NCBI RefSeq assembly: GCF_036967205.1
Contig: NZ_CP146022.1
Span: forward strand, 5,766,001-5,830,000
Length of the DNA stretch: 64,000 nt
Source: Streptomyces sp. Q6
GTDB lineage: Bacteria > Actinomycetota > Actinomycetes > Streptomycetales > Streptomycetaceae
Reading direction: 5' to 3'
In this document: positions 16,834 through 25,504 of the stretch, piece after piece
Position numbering within the stretch: the stretch's first letter is position 1
How the letters are laid out: each line of letters starts with the position of its first letter
Position numbers and translations under genes: made by a program
The notes under the pieces: model-generated
Told to the model about the DNA's origin: nothing
Database searches by the model: none
Seen by the model: only the letters and a program-made list of their open reading frames with translations

Positions 16834-17511
16834 TCACTTTCTGGGACGCCGGATCAATTGCGCGTCAACTGCTTTGTTCACGGCGTCGATACGGGAGACC
16901 GCGCCGAGCTTCTCGAAGATGTTGCGCAGATGTCGCTTCACGGTTCCCTCGGTAATACCGAGGCGGCCGGCGATCTGGCGATTGCTCAGCGCGGCGGCGG
17001 CCTGCGTCAGGACTTCCCGTTCGCGCGGGGAAAGCGTCTGCTGCGGTTCACTGAATCCGGACTCGCCCATTCCGCTGACGGGTACGGCGATCGTCATGTG
17101 CGGATCGTCCGTCGCCGCATTGCGGATGGCGGTCAGCAGGGATTCCCGCGGCACGCTCTTGTGGAGATAGCCGCGCGCGCCGCGCGCGATCAGCTCCTGC
17201 ACCAGCTGCGCGTCGTTGTACATCGTCAGGATCAGGATGTGCAGCCGAGGAAAGCGCCGGGCCAACTCGGCGACCACGGTGGGCGCGTGGTGCTCCGGCA
17301 TCTCCACGTCGAGCAGCACGACCTCGGCCCGGTGGCGCTCCACCAGATCGCCGAGGCCCTGGGAGGTGTCGGTGTCGGCGACGACGCACAGGTCGTCCTC
17401 GGCGTTGATCAGCTCGCACAGGGCGCCGCGCAGCAGCGAGTGGTCGTCGACGGCGATGATGCGGATCGGCTCATGCGCCGGCGGCCGGTCCGTACCCGTA
17501 CGGCTGTCCAT
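16834..17511 (-). CDS. NarL/FixJ-type response regulator
   Basis: A 225-residue regulator with a receiver domain (Asp22-Asp23 acidic pair, phospho-acceptor Asp68 in LLDVEMP, Lys118) and a C-terminal LuxR helix-turn-helix (LSPREREVLTQAAAALSNRQIAGRLGITEGTVKRHL). Its start lies inside the 3' end of the kinase gene with a 41-bp overlap, so the two are translated as a coupled pair. Targets are probably in this cluster, perhaps the UbiA and SARP genes just downstream. Confidence 0.93.
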   Translation of the reverse strand: MDSRTGTDRPPAHEPIRIIAVDDHSLLRGALCELINAEDDLCVVADTDTSQGLGDLVERHRAEVVLLDVEMPEHHAPTVVAELARRFPRLHILILTMYNDAQLVQELIARGARGYLHKSVPRESLLTAIRNAATDDPHMTIAVPVSGMGESGFSEPQQTLSPREREVLTQAAAALSNRQIAGRLGITEGTVKRHLRNIFEKLGAVSRIDAVNKAVDAQLIRRPRK

Positions 17512-18622
17512 GGTTCTCCTTGTCGTGCTCGTCGACGGGCACCGTCAGGGCGACGGACGTGCCCTTGCCCGGCGCGCTGTCGATGGTGAGCCGGCCGCCC
17601 AGCAGCCCGGTCCGCTCGGTCAGCGAGGCCAGCCCGTTGCCCGCGGACTTCCCTGGTGAGAAGCCGGTCCCGTCGTCCCGCACGGTGGCCCGCACCCCCT
17701 CGCTCCCGACGTGCACCTCGATGACGACGCGCGTAGCGGCGGCGTGCGCGATCGCGTTGCGCAGGCACTCGCGGAGCATGAGGAAGAGGTCGTCGCCCAG
17801 TGACCGGGGCAGCAGGTCCTCCGGGTCGGTGACGCGGATCTCCACCACGGGCTCGTCCAGGGCCATCGCGGAGACGAACGCCTGGAGGGCGAGCTGGAGC
17901 GACCGGGTGGTGTTGGTCCGCGTGCGCAGCTCGGTGACGATGTCCCGCGTCGTGTACAGCGTCTCCAGAATGGCCTGTTTGAGGCTGCTGAGCCGGGCGT
18001 CGGCGGCGGGCGTCAGCCCCTGCGTCAGCTCGTAGAGCTCCAGTTGGCGCAGGGCGAGGGAGGCCACGGAACCGATCCGGTCGTGGATCTCGCGGGCCAT
18101 GCCGTGCCGGCCCTGCTGCTCGGCGTCGCGCACCACGTCGAGCAGGAACAGGTCGAAGCCGCCCGCCCCTTCCTCAAGACGCCTGGTGATCGCGGTCTGA
18201 AGGCTCATCAGGGCCTTCATCAACTGGTGGGCCGCGCCCGGGTGACGTACGACGGCGTCGCTGAGCGCCTCCATGACGACCTGGAAGAGCAGGGCCCCGG
18301 CCCGTACGGAATGCACGGGTGCGATGCCCTGGGATATGCGGGCACCGCCCAGGCGCCGCGTCTTTTGCAGCAGTTGCCGACTGAGCAGGGGCTGCGTCCC
18401 GTGGCGGAGCGAGTGCATGCATTCCGCGATGATGTGCTGGGCCTGCTGGCGGCACGTGGTCCATGCCTCCTGCTCGATTCCCAGCGGGTTGTGCTGGTCC
18501 ACGAGCAGGCGCCGATATCTCTCCAGGAGTTCGGTTTCCAGGTCGTGCAATTCGGCGGCGAGCGCCGCGCCTTCAGGATTCAGGGTGTCGCCCTGTGGGT
18601 CCCGCGGCGAAGTGGTGTCCAT
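17471..18622 (-). CDS. Soluble histidine kinase (HisKA_3 type)
   Basis: A 383-residue kinase without membrane segments or signal peptide. The first 165 residues are helical and of no recognised sensor family. The dimerisation box is GRHGMAREIHDRIGSVASLAL with phospho-acceptor His180. The ATP-binding domain follows, with LRECLRNAIAHA (N box), VRDDGTGF (G1) and GNGLASLTERTGLLGGRL (G2). A soluble sensor implies a cytoplasmic signal, such as redox state or a pathway intermediate. The gene overlaps its response-regulator gene by 41 bp. Confidence 0.9.
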   Translation of the reverse strand: MDTTSPRDPQGDTLNPEGAALAAELHDLETELLERYRRLLVDQHNPLGIEQEAWTTCRQQAQHIIAECMHSLRHGTQPLLSRQLLQKTRRLGGARISQGIAPVHSVRAGALLFQVVMEALSDAVVRHPGAAHQLMKALMSLQTAITRRLEEGAGGFDLFLLDVVRDAEQQGRHGMAREIHDRIGSVASLALRQLELYELTQGLTPAADARLSSLKQAILETLYTTRDIVTELRTRTNTTRSLQLALQAFVSAMALDEPVVEIRVTDPEDLLPRSLGDDLFLMLRECLRNAIAHAAATRVVIEVHVGSEGVRATVRDDGTGFSPGKSAGNGLASLTERTGLLGGRLTIDSAPGKGTSVALTVPVDEHDKENHGQPYGYGPAAGA

Positions 18623-18837
18623 TCTTTATCAGCCCCCGTCGATGCTCGTCACCGCACCTTCCCGCCTCGACCGCGGTGTCAAGAGGAAGGGGGCCCGAAG
18701 ATCGGGTTGAGCATGCCTCGGCCGCCTGGGGGTGTCAAGCCGCGCCATGCCGTACCACGCGGTACCTGATTAACGCTCAACTAAGTGGCGTGAAACCGAT
18801 GTTGTGGGAAGTCGGGGGATTGTGTGCTGCGTCACTT

Positions 18838-19572
18838 TCACGCGTGGTGCGTCTCCGGTGAATCCACGGAATGCTCCGGCCCCACGGAATCCCGCGGCCC
18901 CACGGAATCCCGCGACTCCGCGAACCGCGACTCCGCGAAGGGTGCGGCGGCGTCGAACTGCGCCGCGGCGTCGTCCGCCGAACGCGAGAAATGCTCGTGG
19001 AGAAGCCGGCGCAGCGCGCACAGCGCGACATCGCCGAGCACGGTCCCCGACACCATGCTCGTGGCCGCCGTCTCCGGATCGCTCTTGCGGCGCAGCAGTT
19101 CGACCTCCACCGCCACGAGCCGCTCCAGCGCGTCGGCGTACGCGCCGAGCAGTTCGAGGAGGTCGTGCTGGCGCAGCCACTCGCACGCGACCAGGACCTG
19201 GGTCAGCGTCTGCCAGGCCGGGTTGTCCGCGCCGATCCGCCACTGCCGCTGCGCGGCGAACGCCTCGGCCCGCCCTCTGGCCCGCTCCCACTCCTGGTCC
19301 TGCGCGGTCGACCCGCGCACCGGGAGGGCGTACTGCACCGCGCCGAGGAGCTCCCCGAACGTGGGCTCGGAGGTGTCGACACGGCGCAGGATCTGCCGGA
19401 TCGCCGGGTGCGAGAGGCCGCCCACGTCGAGCAGCGCCCGGACGAACGCGACGCGGCGCACATGGCTCTCGTCGTACGCGGGAAGGTCGGGCAGCAAGTC
19501 CATGCGTACGTAGAAACGCAGCATCCGCTCGGGGATCCCGGCCCGCTCGCTCAGCTCGGAGAGGTCCTGCAC
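18838..19572 (-). CDS. MerR-family regulator with repetitive C-tail
   Basis: A 244-residue protein: a helix-turn-helix at residues 1-70 (LSERAGIPERMLRFYVRMDLLP, then VRRVAFVRALLDVGGL) and a C-terminal domain similar to that of the MerR protein at 7309-7950 (NPAWQTL, then LLGAYADALERLVAVEVELL). The last 35 residues contain in-tandem AESR-x and DSVGP units, encoded by two exact 18-bp repeats at 18878-18913 and near repeats after them; the tail may vary in length between strains. Two related MerR proteins flanking one cluster suggests control by the same class of ligand. Confidence 0.82.
   Translation of the reverse strand: MQDLSELSERAGIPERMLRFYVRMDLLPDLPAYDESHVRRVAFVRALLDVGGLSHPAIRQILRRVDTSEPTFGELLGAVQYALPVRGSTAQDQEWERARGRAEAFAAQRQWRIGADNPAWQTLTQVLVACEWLRQHDLLELLGAYADALERLVAVEVELLRRKSDPETAATSMVSGTVLGDVALCALRRLLHEHFSRSADDAAAQFDAAAPFAESRFAESRDSVGPRDSVGPEHSVDSPETHHA
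18878..18913. repeat. Two tandem 18-bp repeats inside the merR-like gene
   Basis: GGCCCCACGGAATCCCGC occurs twice head to tail, followed by two copies of GACTCCGCGAA. The 18-bp period keeps the frame and encodes the RDSVGP repeats of the C-terminal tail. Confidence 0.8.
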
Positions 19573-19686
19573 GTCTCACGCACCTTCGGGCCAGTTCGGA
19601 ATTACCGGGGACCTTAGGCAAGGCGGAAGCGGTTCGACAAGGCGCCCGGGGAAATGCGGGCGCCCACTGTTTCCAAGGAGGTAGAC

Positions 19687-19722
19687 ACCTCCGCCTCCCG
19701 GGAGATCCCGGGAGGCGGAGGT
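19687..19722 (-). terminator. Hairpin terminator after the acyltransferase gene
   Basis: Perfect 16-bp arms, ACCTCCGCCTCCCGGG with its reverse complement, around a 4-nt loop, 22 bp beyond the stop of the acyltransferase gene. Confidence 0.75.
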
Positions 19723-19744
19723 ACGTTCCACAGGTGTGGCCGGG

Positions 19745-20884
19745 TTAATGCCGGCGGGCGGCCTGCGCGGTATCGCGCTTGAACGCCCACTCCATCTTCG
19801 GCTCCATCGCGAACCGGAACATCCGCTGCACCGGTGGTGTGCACAGCACGGTGATCACGCTCGCGGCGGCCAGCGTCACCACGATCTCGCCCCACGGCGT
19901 GTGCACCCAGTGCACCTCGTACCAGTCCCAGAAGCGGGAGCCCTTGGCGAGGAAGCCGTGCAGCAGGTACCCGTAGAGCGTCCCGGCGCCCAGCGCCGTG
20001 AACCAGAGCTTGCGCCCCGGCACCCACGCGAAGAAGCACGCGGCCAGGATCACCGAGCAGCCGAACATGGCGAGCGTCATCACGGCGCCGCTCCAGCCGG
20101 GTGCCGCCAGCTCCTGCGCGCTGTCGCGCCGGTAGAACCAGGCGGCGTTCATCCGCGGCGCCGCCCAGTACGCGAACAGCAGGGCGCCCGCGAAGACGGG
20201 CAGCGCGAGCAGCCGCGCCTCCTTGCGGCGCACCAGCTGGAAGTGCTCCGGCTTCAGGCACAGGCCGAGCACGAAGAACGGCAGGAACTGAAGCACACGC
20301 TGGAGGTCCAGGTCGTCGCCGATGTCGGGGGAGACCGACGCGAGCGCCGCGATGGCGAGGGCCAGCGGCAGCGGCCAGCGGACCACCTTCCACAGCGGGG
20401 TGCTCAGCCGCCACACGAACAGCGCGATCAGGAACCAGGTCAGGTACCAGGGGTCGAGCAGGCTGATCGGGTACGTGGGATCGTCCCCGGCCGTCCGCTT
20501 GAAGAACGTGTACGCCACCTCGAACAGGACGTACGGCACGGCCACCCCGGTGACCAGCCGCTTCAGCCGGTTCGGACTCGCGTCGAACGAGCGCGAGAAG
20601 TATCCGGAGATCACGATGAACGCCGGCATGTGGAACGAGTACACCGTGATGTACAGCGCGGACGCCGCCCGGCTGTCACCGCGCAGCGGCTCCCAGGCGT
20701 GCCCCATGGCGACCAGCACGATCGCCAGGTACTTCGCGTTGTCGAAGAACGCGTCCCGCGCCTTGCCGTGCTTGCGCGCGGCGGCCGGGGCCGTGGTCCG
20801 CGCCGCCCCCGGAGGGGCCTCCACGATCACGCGCTGCTCGGGCAGGGGCGTGCGATGCGCCGCCAGCCGTACCGGTTCGCTCAC
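19745..20884 (-). CDS. Acyltransferase-3 family membrane protein
   Basis: A 379-residue polytopic protein with about ten membrane segments. The family start motif RDAFFDNAKYLAIVLVAMGHAWE carries the likely catalytic His, and SFHMPAFIVISGYFSR is the second conserved block (F-H-M-P-x-F-x-x-x-S-G). Such proteins O-acylate sugars or cell-surface polymers in the cytoplasmic membrane. The start GTG 20884 with GGAGGG upstream was preferred over ATG 21076, which would add an unconserved 64-residue leader. There is no clear link to the polyketide genes. Confidence 0.83.
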   Translation of the reverse strand: MSEPVRLAAHRTPLPEQRVIVEAPPGAARTTAPAAARKHGKARDAFFDNAKYLAIVLVAMGHAWEPLRGDSRAASALYITVYSFHMPAFIVISGYFSRSFDASPNRLKRLVTGVAVPYVLFEVAYTFFKRTAGDDPTYPISLLDPWYLTWFLIALFVWRLSTPLWKVVRWPLPLALAIAALASVSPDIGDDLDLQRVLQFLPFFVLGLCLKPEHFQLVRRKEARLLALPVFAGALLFAYWAAPRMNAAWFYRRDSAQELAAPGWSGAVMTLAMFGCSVILAACFFAWVPGRKLWFTALGAGTLYGYLLHGFLAKGSRFWDWYEVHWVHTPWGEIVVTLAAASVITVLCTPPVQRMFRFAMEPKMEWAFKRDTAQAARRH

Positions 20885-21082
20885 GATCCCTCCAGAAGGG
20901 AACCCCGGCGCCCGGACACACGTCTTCTCAGGTTTGCGAGGTTCATGTGGCTGCGAGACATCCACGGAACCGTAGTCACCCATCGAGGCGCACGTAAACC
21001 TGTGCTGGTCATGGGTGGTGCCTGTCACAGTCGTACGACCCCGCGACGGCCGGGCGCCGCCGTCACGGAGGGTCATCAGGTG

Positions 21083-22428
21083 TTACGACCTGTCGTACGG
21101 GCGTGGGTACGAACTCGGGACGTACGGGACATAGCGTGCCGCTCCCGTCGGATCTGCGTCCCGCGCGCGGGAGTTGAGGCTCCCGGGCGAGGCGTCCCAG
21201 CGGCCCGAGTCGATCCGGTGCTCCAGGGCGTGCAGGGCGCCCAGCATCTCGCCGGAGGAGAAGGTGCAGTGGCCGGGCCCGTCGACGTACGCCTGCGCGA
21301 GCAGCCGCCCCGACCCCGCCCTGTCCGCCGCCCGGCGGTACGCGTCCTCCGACTGGACCGGGATCAGCGCGTCGCCCGTCGTGTGGATGTCGAGCTGCGG
21401 ATCGGTGAGCCGGCCGGTGAACGTGCTGGTCCCGCGCATCCAGCGCAGCGCCGCCGGATCCGCCGAGATACGCGGTGCGCCGTTCAGGGCGCCGAGATCC
21501 GCGCCGAGCGAGGCGCCCGCCTTCCGGTACAGCTCGTCGACCTCCTTGAACAGCGGCGAGCGGTGCAGCATCGCCGTGTAGTCGACGCCCGTGTTCCAGG
21601 ACGGATTGCCGCCGGCCCGGCTCTCCGCCTCCTGCCGCCAGCTGAACGCGGGGAGCTGGAGCAGCCCGCGCACCGCCGCGTACTGGTTGGCCTGCTCGGC
21701 GTCCCGGTCGCCGGGGGCGGGCTCGGTCTGCGCGGGGTCGTTGTGGCCGGGGATGCCGTGCAGCGCGGCGGCGAGCGCGATCCGGCGCGGCCCCGCGCCG
21801 TGCTCTGCGCGTCGTCGACCTTCGCGGTGAGGGCGGCCGCCGCCCGCTGCGCCGCGCCCTGGTCGGCGAAGCCGGTCAGCGGCACGTCGGCGCCGAGGAG
21901 CGTCCTGAGCGCGAAGGCCGGGTCGAGCGTGCTGTTCCAGTTGGCCACACCGCCCTGCACGAGCCCGCACATCGACAGCGTCCCGTCGAACCGGTCCGCG
22001 TGCCGCTCGGCGAGCGTCGTCGTGACGAGCCCGCCGTACGAGGTGCCCCAGGCCAGCGTGCGCCGCGCGGCACCGAACGTCCCGGTGAACAGATCGAGCG
22101 TGGCGAGCTGGTCGGGCACCGCGTCGGTCACGGCCCAGCCGTTGCTCGCGTAGGAGGAACCGATGAGCGCGTACCCCTCGGCGAGCAGCTTCGCCTGCGC
22201 GTCCGCACTCGGCGCGTCCTGCGCGGACGTGGGAGATCCGGCGGGCCGGTAGCCGTGGCTGAACAGCAGCACGGTGCCGTTCCAGTCGCCGGGTACGTCC
22301 ATCAAGTAGGCGGCGCCCGAGGGGAGTCGCCCCTCCAGGTGGCGGTCGGCGGCGGCCTGCGCGGGCGGCGCGGTCAGCAGCCCCGTGACGGCGACGGCGG
22401 CGGCGAGGGTGAGGGCGGAGACTCTCAA
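21083..22428 (-). pseudogene. Secreted alpha/beta-hydrolase with an apparent one-base frameshift
   Basis: TTG 22428 overlaps the stop of the transporter gene (TTGA) and has GGAAAGG upstream. A Sec signal peptide (LTLAAAVAVTGLLTAPPAQAAA) precedes a hydrolase fold: LLFSHGYRP (oxyanion region), nucleophile elbow WGTSYGGL, and Asp and His in ISADP...TTGDALIP and DGPGHC. The frame is lost at about 21790; one extra base in the C4 run at 21791-21794 restores TARGPRRIALAAALHGIPG and gives about 448 residues. Coupling to the transporter suggests that it frees the substrate outside the cell. Whether it is truly broken is open. Confidence 0.8.
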
Positions 22429-23789
22429 CGCGAGGTCCTTTCCGGGGCGGGGGCGGCGACGGGGGCTTCCAGCGCGTTCTCGCGCGTCTCGCGCATCCGC
22501 CACACGGTCAGCGCGGTGATCGCGGCGCCCCCGCACAGCAGCAGGGCCACGGGCGTGGAGCCGCCGCCGGACGAGGCGAGCAGGCTGCTCGCGATCAGCG
22601 GCGAGAACCCGGCGCCGATCAGCGTCGCGCCCTGGTAGCCGAGCGAGGCGCCCGTGTAGCGGACCTTGGTGCCGAACATCTCGGTGAGCAGCGCGCCGAG
22701 CGGCCCGTACATCGTCGACTGGGCGACGCCGTGGCCGAGCGCGAGCGCGAGGATCAGCAGTCCGGGGGAGCCGGAGTCGACCAGCGCGAGCACCGGGAAG
22801 GCGAGCGCGGCCGAGGCGAGGGCCCCCGCGAGGACGACCGGGCGGCGCCCCACCCGGTCCGAGAGGGCGGACGCGGCGGGCAGCACGACCAGTGCGACGC
22901 AGGACGCGATCGTCACCGCGGTCAGCACCTGCGGCCGCGCGTACCCCTCGTCGACGGCGTAGGAGATCATGAACCCGGTCAGCAGCGACTGGGCGGTGAA
23001 AGCGCCGATCCCGACGCACGCCGCGAGCAGCACCGGCTTCGGCCGCCGCAGCACCTCGAAGACCGGTGGCCTCGCCGGGGCCGGCTCCTTCGTGGCCTGC
23101 GTGAACAGCGGGCTCTCCGCCACCTTGAGGCGGACGAACAGGCCCACGGCCAGCAGCACCACGCTGACCAGGAACGGCACCCGCCAGCCCCACGACCGGA
23201 AGTCGTCGTCGGGCAGTGAGGAGACGAGGGTGACCGTACCGGCCGAGAGCACCGAGCCGAGCGGGGCGCCGAGCTGGGTGAACCCGGACCACAGTCCGCG
23301 CCGCCCGCCGTGCGCGCGCTCGGCGTGCTCGACGACCATGAGCGTCGCGCCGCCCCACTCGCCGCCGATCGCGAGGCCCTGTACCACGCGCAGCGTGACG
23401 AGCAGCACCGGCGCCCACACGCCGATGGCGTCGTACGTGGGCAGGACGCCGATGAGGAAGCTGCCGCCGCCCATCAGCGCCATGGTCAGCAGCATCATCG
23501 ACTTGCGGCCGAGCCGGTCGCCGAAGTGCCCGAAGACGATGCCGCCGAGCGGCCGGGCGACGTAGCCGGCGGCGAACGTGCCGAACGCCGCGATGGTGCC
23601 GACCGCGGGGTCGGCCTGCGGGAAGAACAGGTCGCCGAAGACGAGGGCGGCGACCGTGCCGTACACGAGGAAGTCGTAGAACTCGACGGCGGTGCCGATG
23701 AGTCCGGAGACCGCGACACGTCTCAACTGCCGCAGATCCTGGGCTGGATGAGCGTCTGGCGCGTGAGCGGATGAGCGGGACGGCTGCAC
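22425..23789 (-). CDS. MFS transporter of the metabolite:H+ symporter (MHS) type
   Basis: A 454-residue protein with 12 membrane segments. The MHS signature is clear: FYDFLVYGTVAALVFGDLFFP near the start, FGHFGDRLGRKSMM after segment 2, RVVQGLAIGGEWGGA in segment 4 and ESPLF in the central loop. The family takes up organic acids such as shikimate, citrate or hydroxycinnamates with protons. GTG 23789 with GGGAG upstream was chosen. It is transcribed from the marR side toward the secreted hydrolase, to which it is coupled. The catabolic genes across the divergent promoter point to a hydroxycinnamate importer; this is inference. Confidence 0.87.
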   Translation of the reverse strand: MQPSRSSAHAPDAHPAQDLRQLRRVAVSGLIGTAVEFYDFLVYGTVAALVFGDLFFPQADPAVGTIAAFGTFAAGYVARPLGGIVFGHFGDRLGRKSMMLLTMALMGGGSFLIGVLPTYDAIGVWAPVLLVTLRVVQGLAIGGEWGGATLMVVEHAERAHGGRRGLWSGFTQLGAPLGSVLSAGTVTLVSSLPDDDFRSWGWRVPFLVSVVLLAVGLFVRLKVAESPLFTQATKEPAPARPPVFEVLRRPKPVLLAACVGIGAFTAQSLLTGFMISYAVDEGYARPQVLTAVTIASCVALVVLPAASALSDRVGRRPVVLAGALASAALAFPVLALVDSGSPGLLILALALGHGVAQSTMYGPLGALLTEMFGTKVRYTGASLGYQGATLIGAGFSPLIASSLLASSGGGSTPVALLLCGGAAITALTVWRMRETRENALEAPVAAPAPERTSR

Positions 23790-23876
23790 GAGGAGCTCCC
23801 AATGCCGATGCCTGGCCGAGACACCGGTGGGGGACCGCACCGGTGCCCGGTGGAAGTTAGGCACCAATCATGCGGC

Positions 23877-23884
23877 CGTCAATA
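23877..23884. promoter_or_regulatory. Half-site matching the MarR operator
   Basis: CGTCAATA, reverse complement of the TATTGACG that begins the palindrome at 24471, lies in the gap upstream of the transporter gene. The shared 8-mer suggests that one MarR protein controls both transcription units. Confidence 0.35.
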
Positions 23885-23928
23885 TTCTGCACAACATCAT
23901 CCCGTGCGCCGCCGGTGGCGGGGCCTCC

Positions 23929-24399
23929 TCAGCCCAGGCCCGCCTCCGCGACCCGCAGCAGCAGCGCGTGCAGCGCCTCGCGCTCCTTCGCGCTCAGCGG
24001 TTCCAGCAGCTCGCCGGTGACGCGCTGGCCCGCCTCGTCCGAGTCGCGCAGGTAGGACCGGCCCTTGTCGGTGAGGACGACGATGCGGCTGCGCCGGTCG
24101 TCGGGCGAGGGCCGCCGCTCCGCGAACCCGGCCTTCTCCAGATCGTCGACCAGGCCCACGATCGCGCTCGGGTCGTAGCCGAGACCGGCGCTCAACTCCC
24201 GCTGGAGCACGCCCCGTCCGGACGCCTCGGAGGCCAGGAACCGCAGCACGGCGTAGTGCCGCAGGCGCAGCCCCGACTCCTGGAGCGAGGCGTTGAACAG
24301 CTGCCCCGAGCGCAGGCCGAGCCGGTACAGGAGGTAGCCGGTGTCGGCGTGCAGGGCGCGCATCCATGGCTCGTGCGCGTCGATGGGGGCGGGGTTCAT
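23929..24399 (-). CDS. MarR-family regulator (CouR-like by context)
   Basis: A 156-residue winged-helix regulator. The DNA-binding part spans about residues 45-115 (LRLRHYAVLRFLASEASGRGVLQRELSAGLGYDPSAIVGLVDDLEKAGFAERR is the wHTH, with DDRRSRIVVLTDKG as the wing). ATG 24399 with GGGAG was chosen; a longer frame to 24624 would run into the divergent promoter. The gene is divergent from the SDR-amidohydrolase-ligase-hydratase operon and followed by the transporter. In Rhodococcus, CouR is a MarR repressor relieved by p-hydroxycinnamoyl-CoA; the gene order here suggests the same logic. Confidence 0.88.
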   Translation of the reverse strand: MNPAPIDAHEPWMRALHADTGYLLYRLGLRSGQLFNASLQESGLRLRHYAVLRFLASEASGRGVLQRELSAGLGYDPSAIVGLVDDLEKAGFAERRPSPDDRRSRIVVLTDKGRSYLRDSDEAGQRVTGELLEPLSAKEREALHALLLRVAEAGLG

Positions 24400-24470
24400 G
24401 CGGTCTCCCTGGTGCTGGCGGGGTGCGGCGTGCGGAGCCAGTCTCCCGCACGAAGAGTGGCGGCGACAAC

Positions 24471-24486
24471 TATTGACGACATCAAT
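24471..24486. promoter_or_regulatory. Probable MarR operator in the divergent promoter
   Basis: The palindrome ATTGA-N5-TCAAT (24472-24486) sits in the only AT-rich stretch between the divergent MarR and SDR genes, 72 bp before the MarR start and 89 bp before the SDR start. Size and symmetry suit a MarR dimer. Confidence 0.6.
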
Positions 24487-24574
24487 TATTGCTCTTACCT
24501 TCCATGCAGCCCCCGGATTCACCCTTCTCGGGCCCGCCCACCCTCGAACCGCCCCACCCTGGAGGGACTTACTC

Positions 24575-25504
24575 GTGTCCACGAGCTCCGTCATCGATCT
24601 CACCGGCAAGGTCGCTGTCGTCACCGGCAGCGGCCGCGGCCTCGGTCTCGCCTACGCGCACGCCCTCGCCGCCCACGGCGCCTCGGTCGTCGTCAACGAC
24701 ATCGACGAGGCCGTCGCCGACGCCGCCGTGAAGTCCATCGCCGACGCGGGCGGCACCGCCGTCGCCGAGGTCGTCCCGGTCGGCACGGCCGAGGCCGCGG
24801 ACCGCCTGGTCGCCCGCGCGGTGACGGAGTTCGGGCGCCTCGACATCCTGGTCACCAACGCGGGCATCCTGCGCGACAAGGTCCTGTGGAAGATGACCGA
24901 CGACGACTTCGACGCGGTGATCACCACCCACCTCAAGGGCACCTTCACCTGCGCCCGCGCCGCCGCCGTCCGGATGCGCGAGCAGGGCGAGGGCGGCACC
25001 CTCGTCCTCGTCGGCTCCCCGGCGGGCCAGCGCGGCAACTTCGGCCAGACCAACTACGCCGCGGCCAAGGCCGGCATCGCCGCCATGGCCCGTACCTGGT
25101 CGATGGAACTGGCCCGCGCCGGCGTCACCGTCAACGCGATCGTGCCGGTCGCCGCGACCGCCATGACCGAGACGATCCCGGCCTTCGCCCCGTACGTGGA
25201 GGCGCTGCGCGCCGGCACCCCGCTGCCCGGCTTCCTGCGCAAGGGCGAGGGCTTCGGGACGCCCGAGGACTGCGCCGCGCTCGTCCCCTTCCTCGCCTCC
25301 GACGAGGCCCGCGACATCACCGGCCAGGCCATCGGCATCGGCGGCGACCGCGTCACCCTCTGGTCGCACCCGCAGGAGATCAAGGCGGCCTACGCCGACG
25401 GCGGTTGGAGCCCCGACACGCTCGCGGACGCCTGGCCCACCTCGCTCGGCGCCGAACCGCAGACCGTCGGCATCCCCGCCCCGCGCGTCCCGGAGGCGTC
25501 GTGA
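24575..25504 (+). CDS. SDR 3-hydroxyacyl-CoA dehydrogenase (CouN-like)
   Basis: A 309-residue short-chain dehydrogenase starting at GTG 24575 after GGAGGG. The NAD-binding motif is TGSGRGLGLAYA, with VVNDID selecting NAD; the catalytic residues are Ser in VGSPAGQRG and Tyr-Lys in TNYAAAKAG. It resembles the SDR domain of peroxisomal multifunctional enzyme 2, with a longer C-terminus (WSHPQEIKAAYADGGWSP). By context it oxidises 3-hydroxy-3-arylpropionyl-CoA to the beta-keto thioester, which the next gene product, coupled by GTGA, would cleave. Confidence 0.85.
   Translation: MSTSSVIDLTGKVAVVTGSGRGLGLAYAHALAAHGASVVVNDIDEAVADAAVKSIADAGGTAVAEVVPVGTAEAADRLVARAVTEFGRLDILVTNAGILRDKVLWKMTDDDFDAVITTHLKGTFTCARAAAVRMREQGEGGTLVLVGSPAGQRGNFGQTNYAAAKAGIAAMARTWSMELARAGVTVNAIVPVAATAMTETIPAFAPYVEALRAGTPLPGFLRKGEGFGTPEDCAALVPFLASDEARDITGQAIGIGGDRVTLWSHPQEIKAAYADGGWSPDTLADAWPTSLGAEPQTVGIPAPRVPEAS

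Noticed and set aside
18878-18930. CRISPR-like tandem repeat
   Set aside because: Units are directly adjacent without spacers and lie inside a coding frame.
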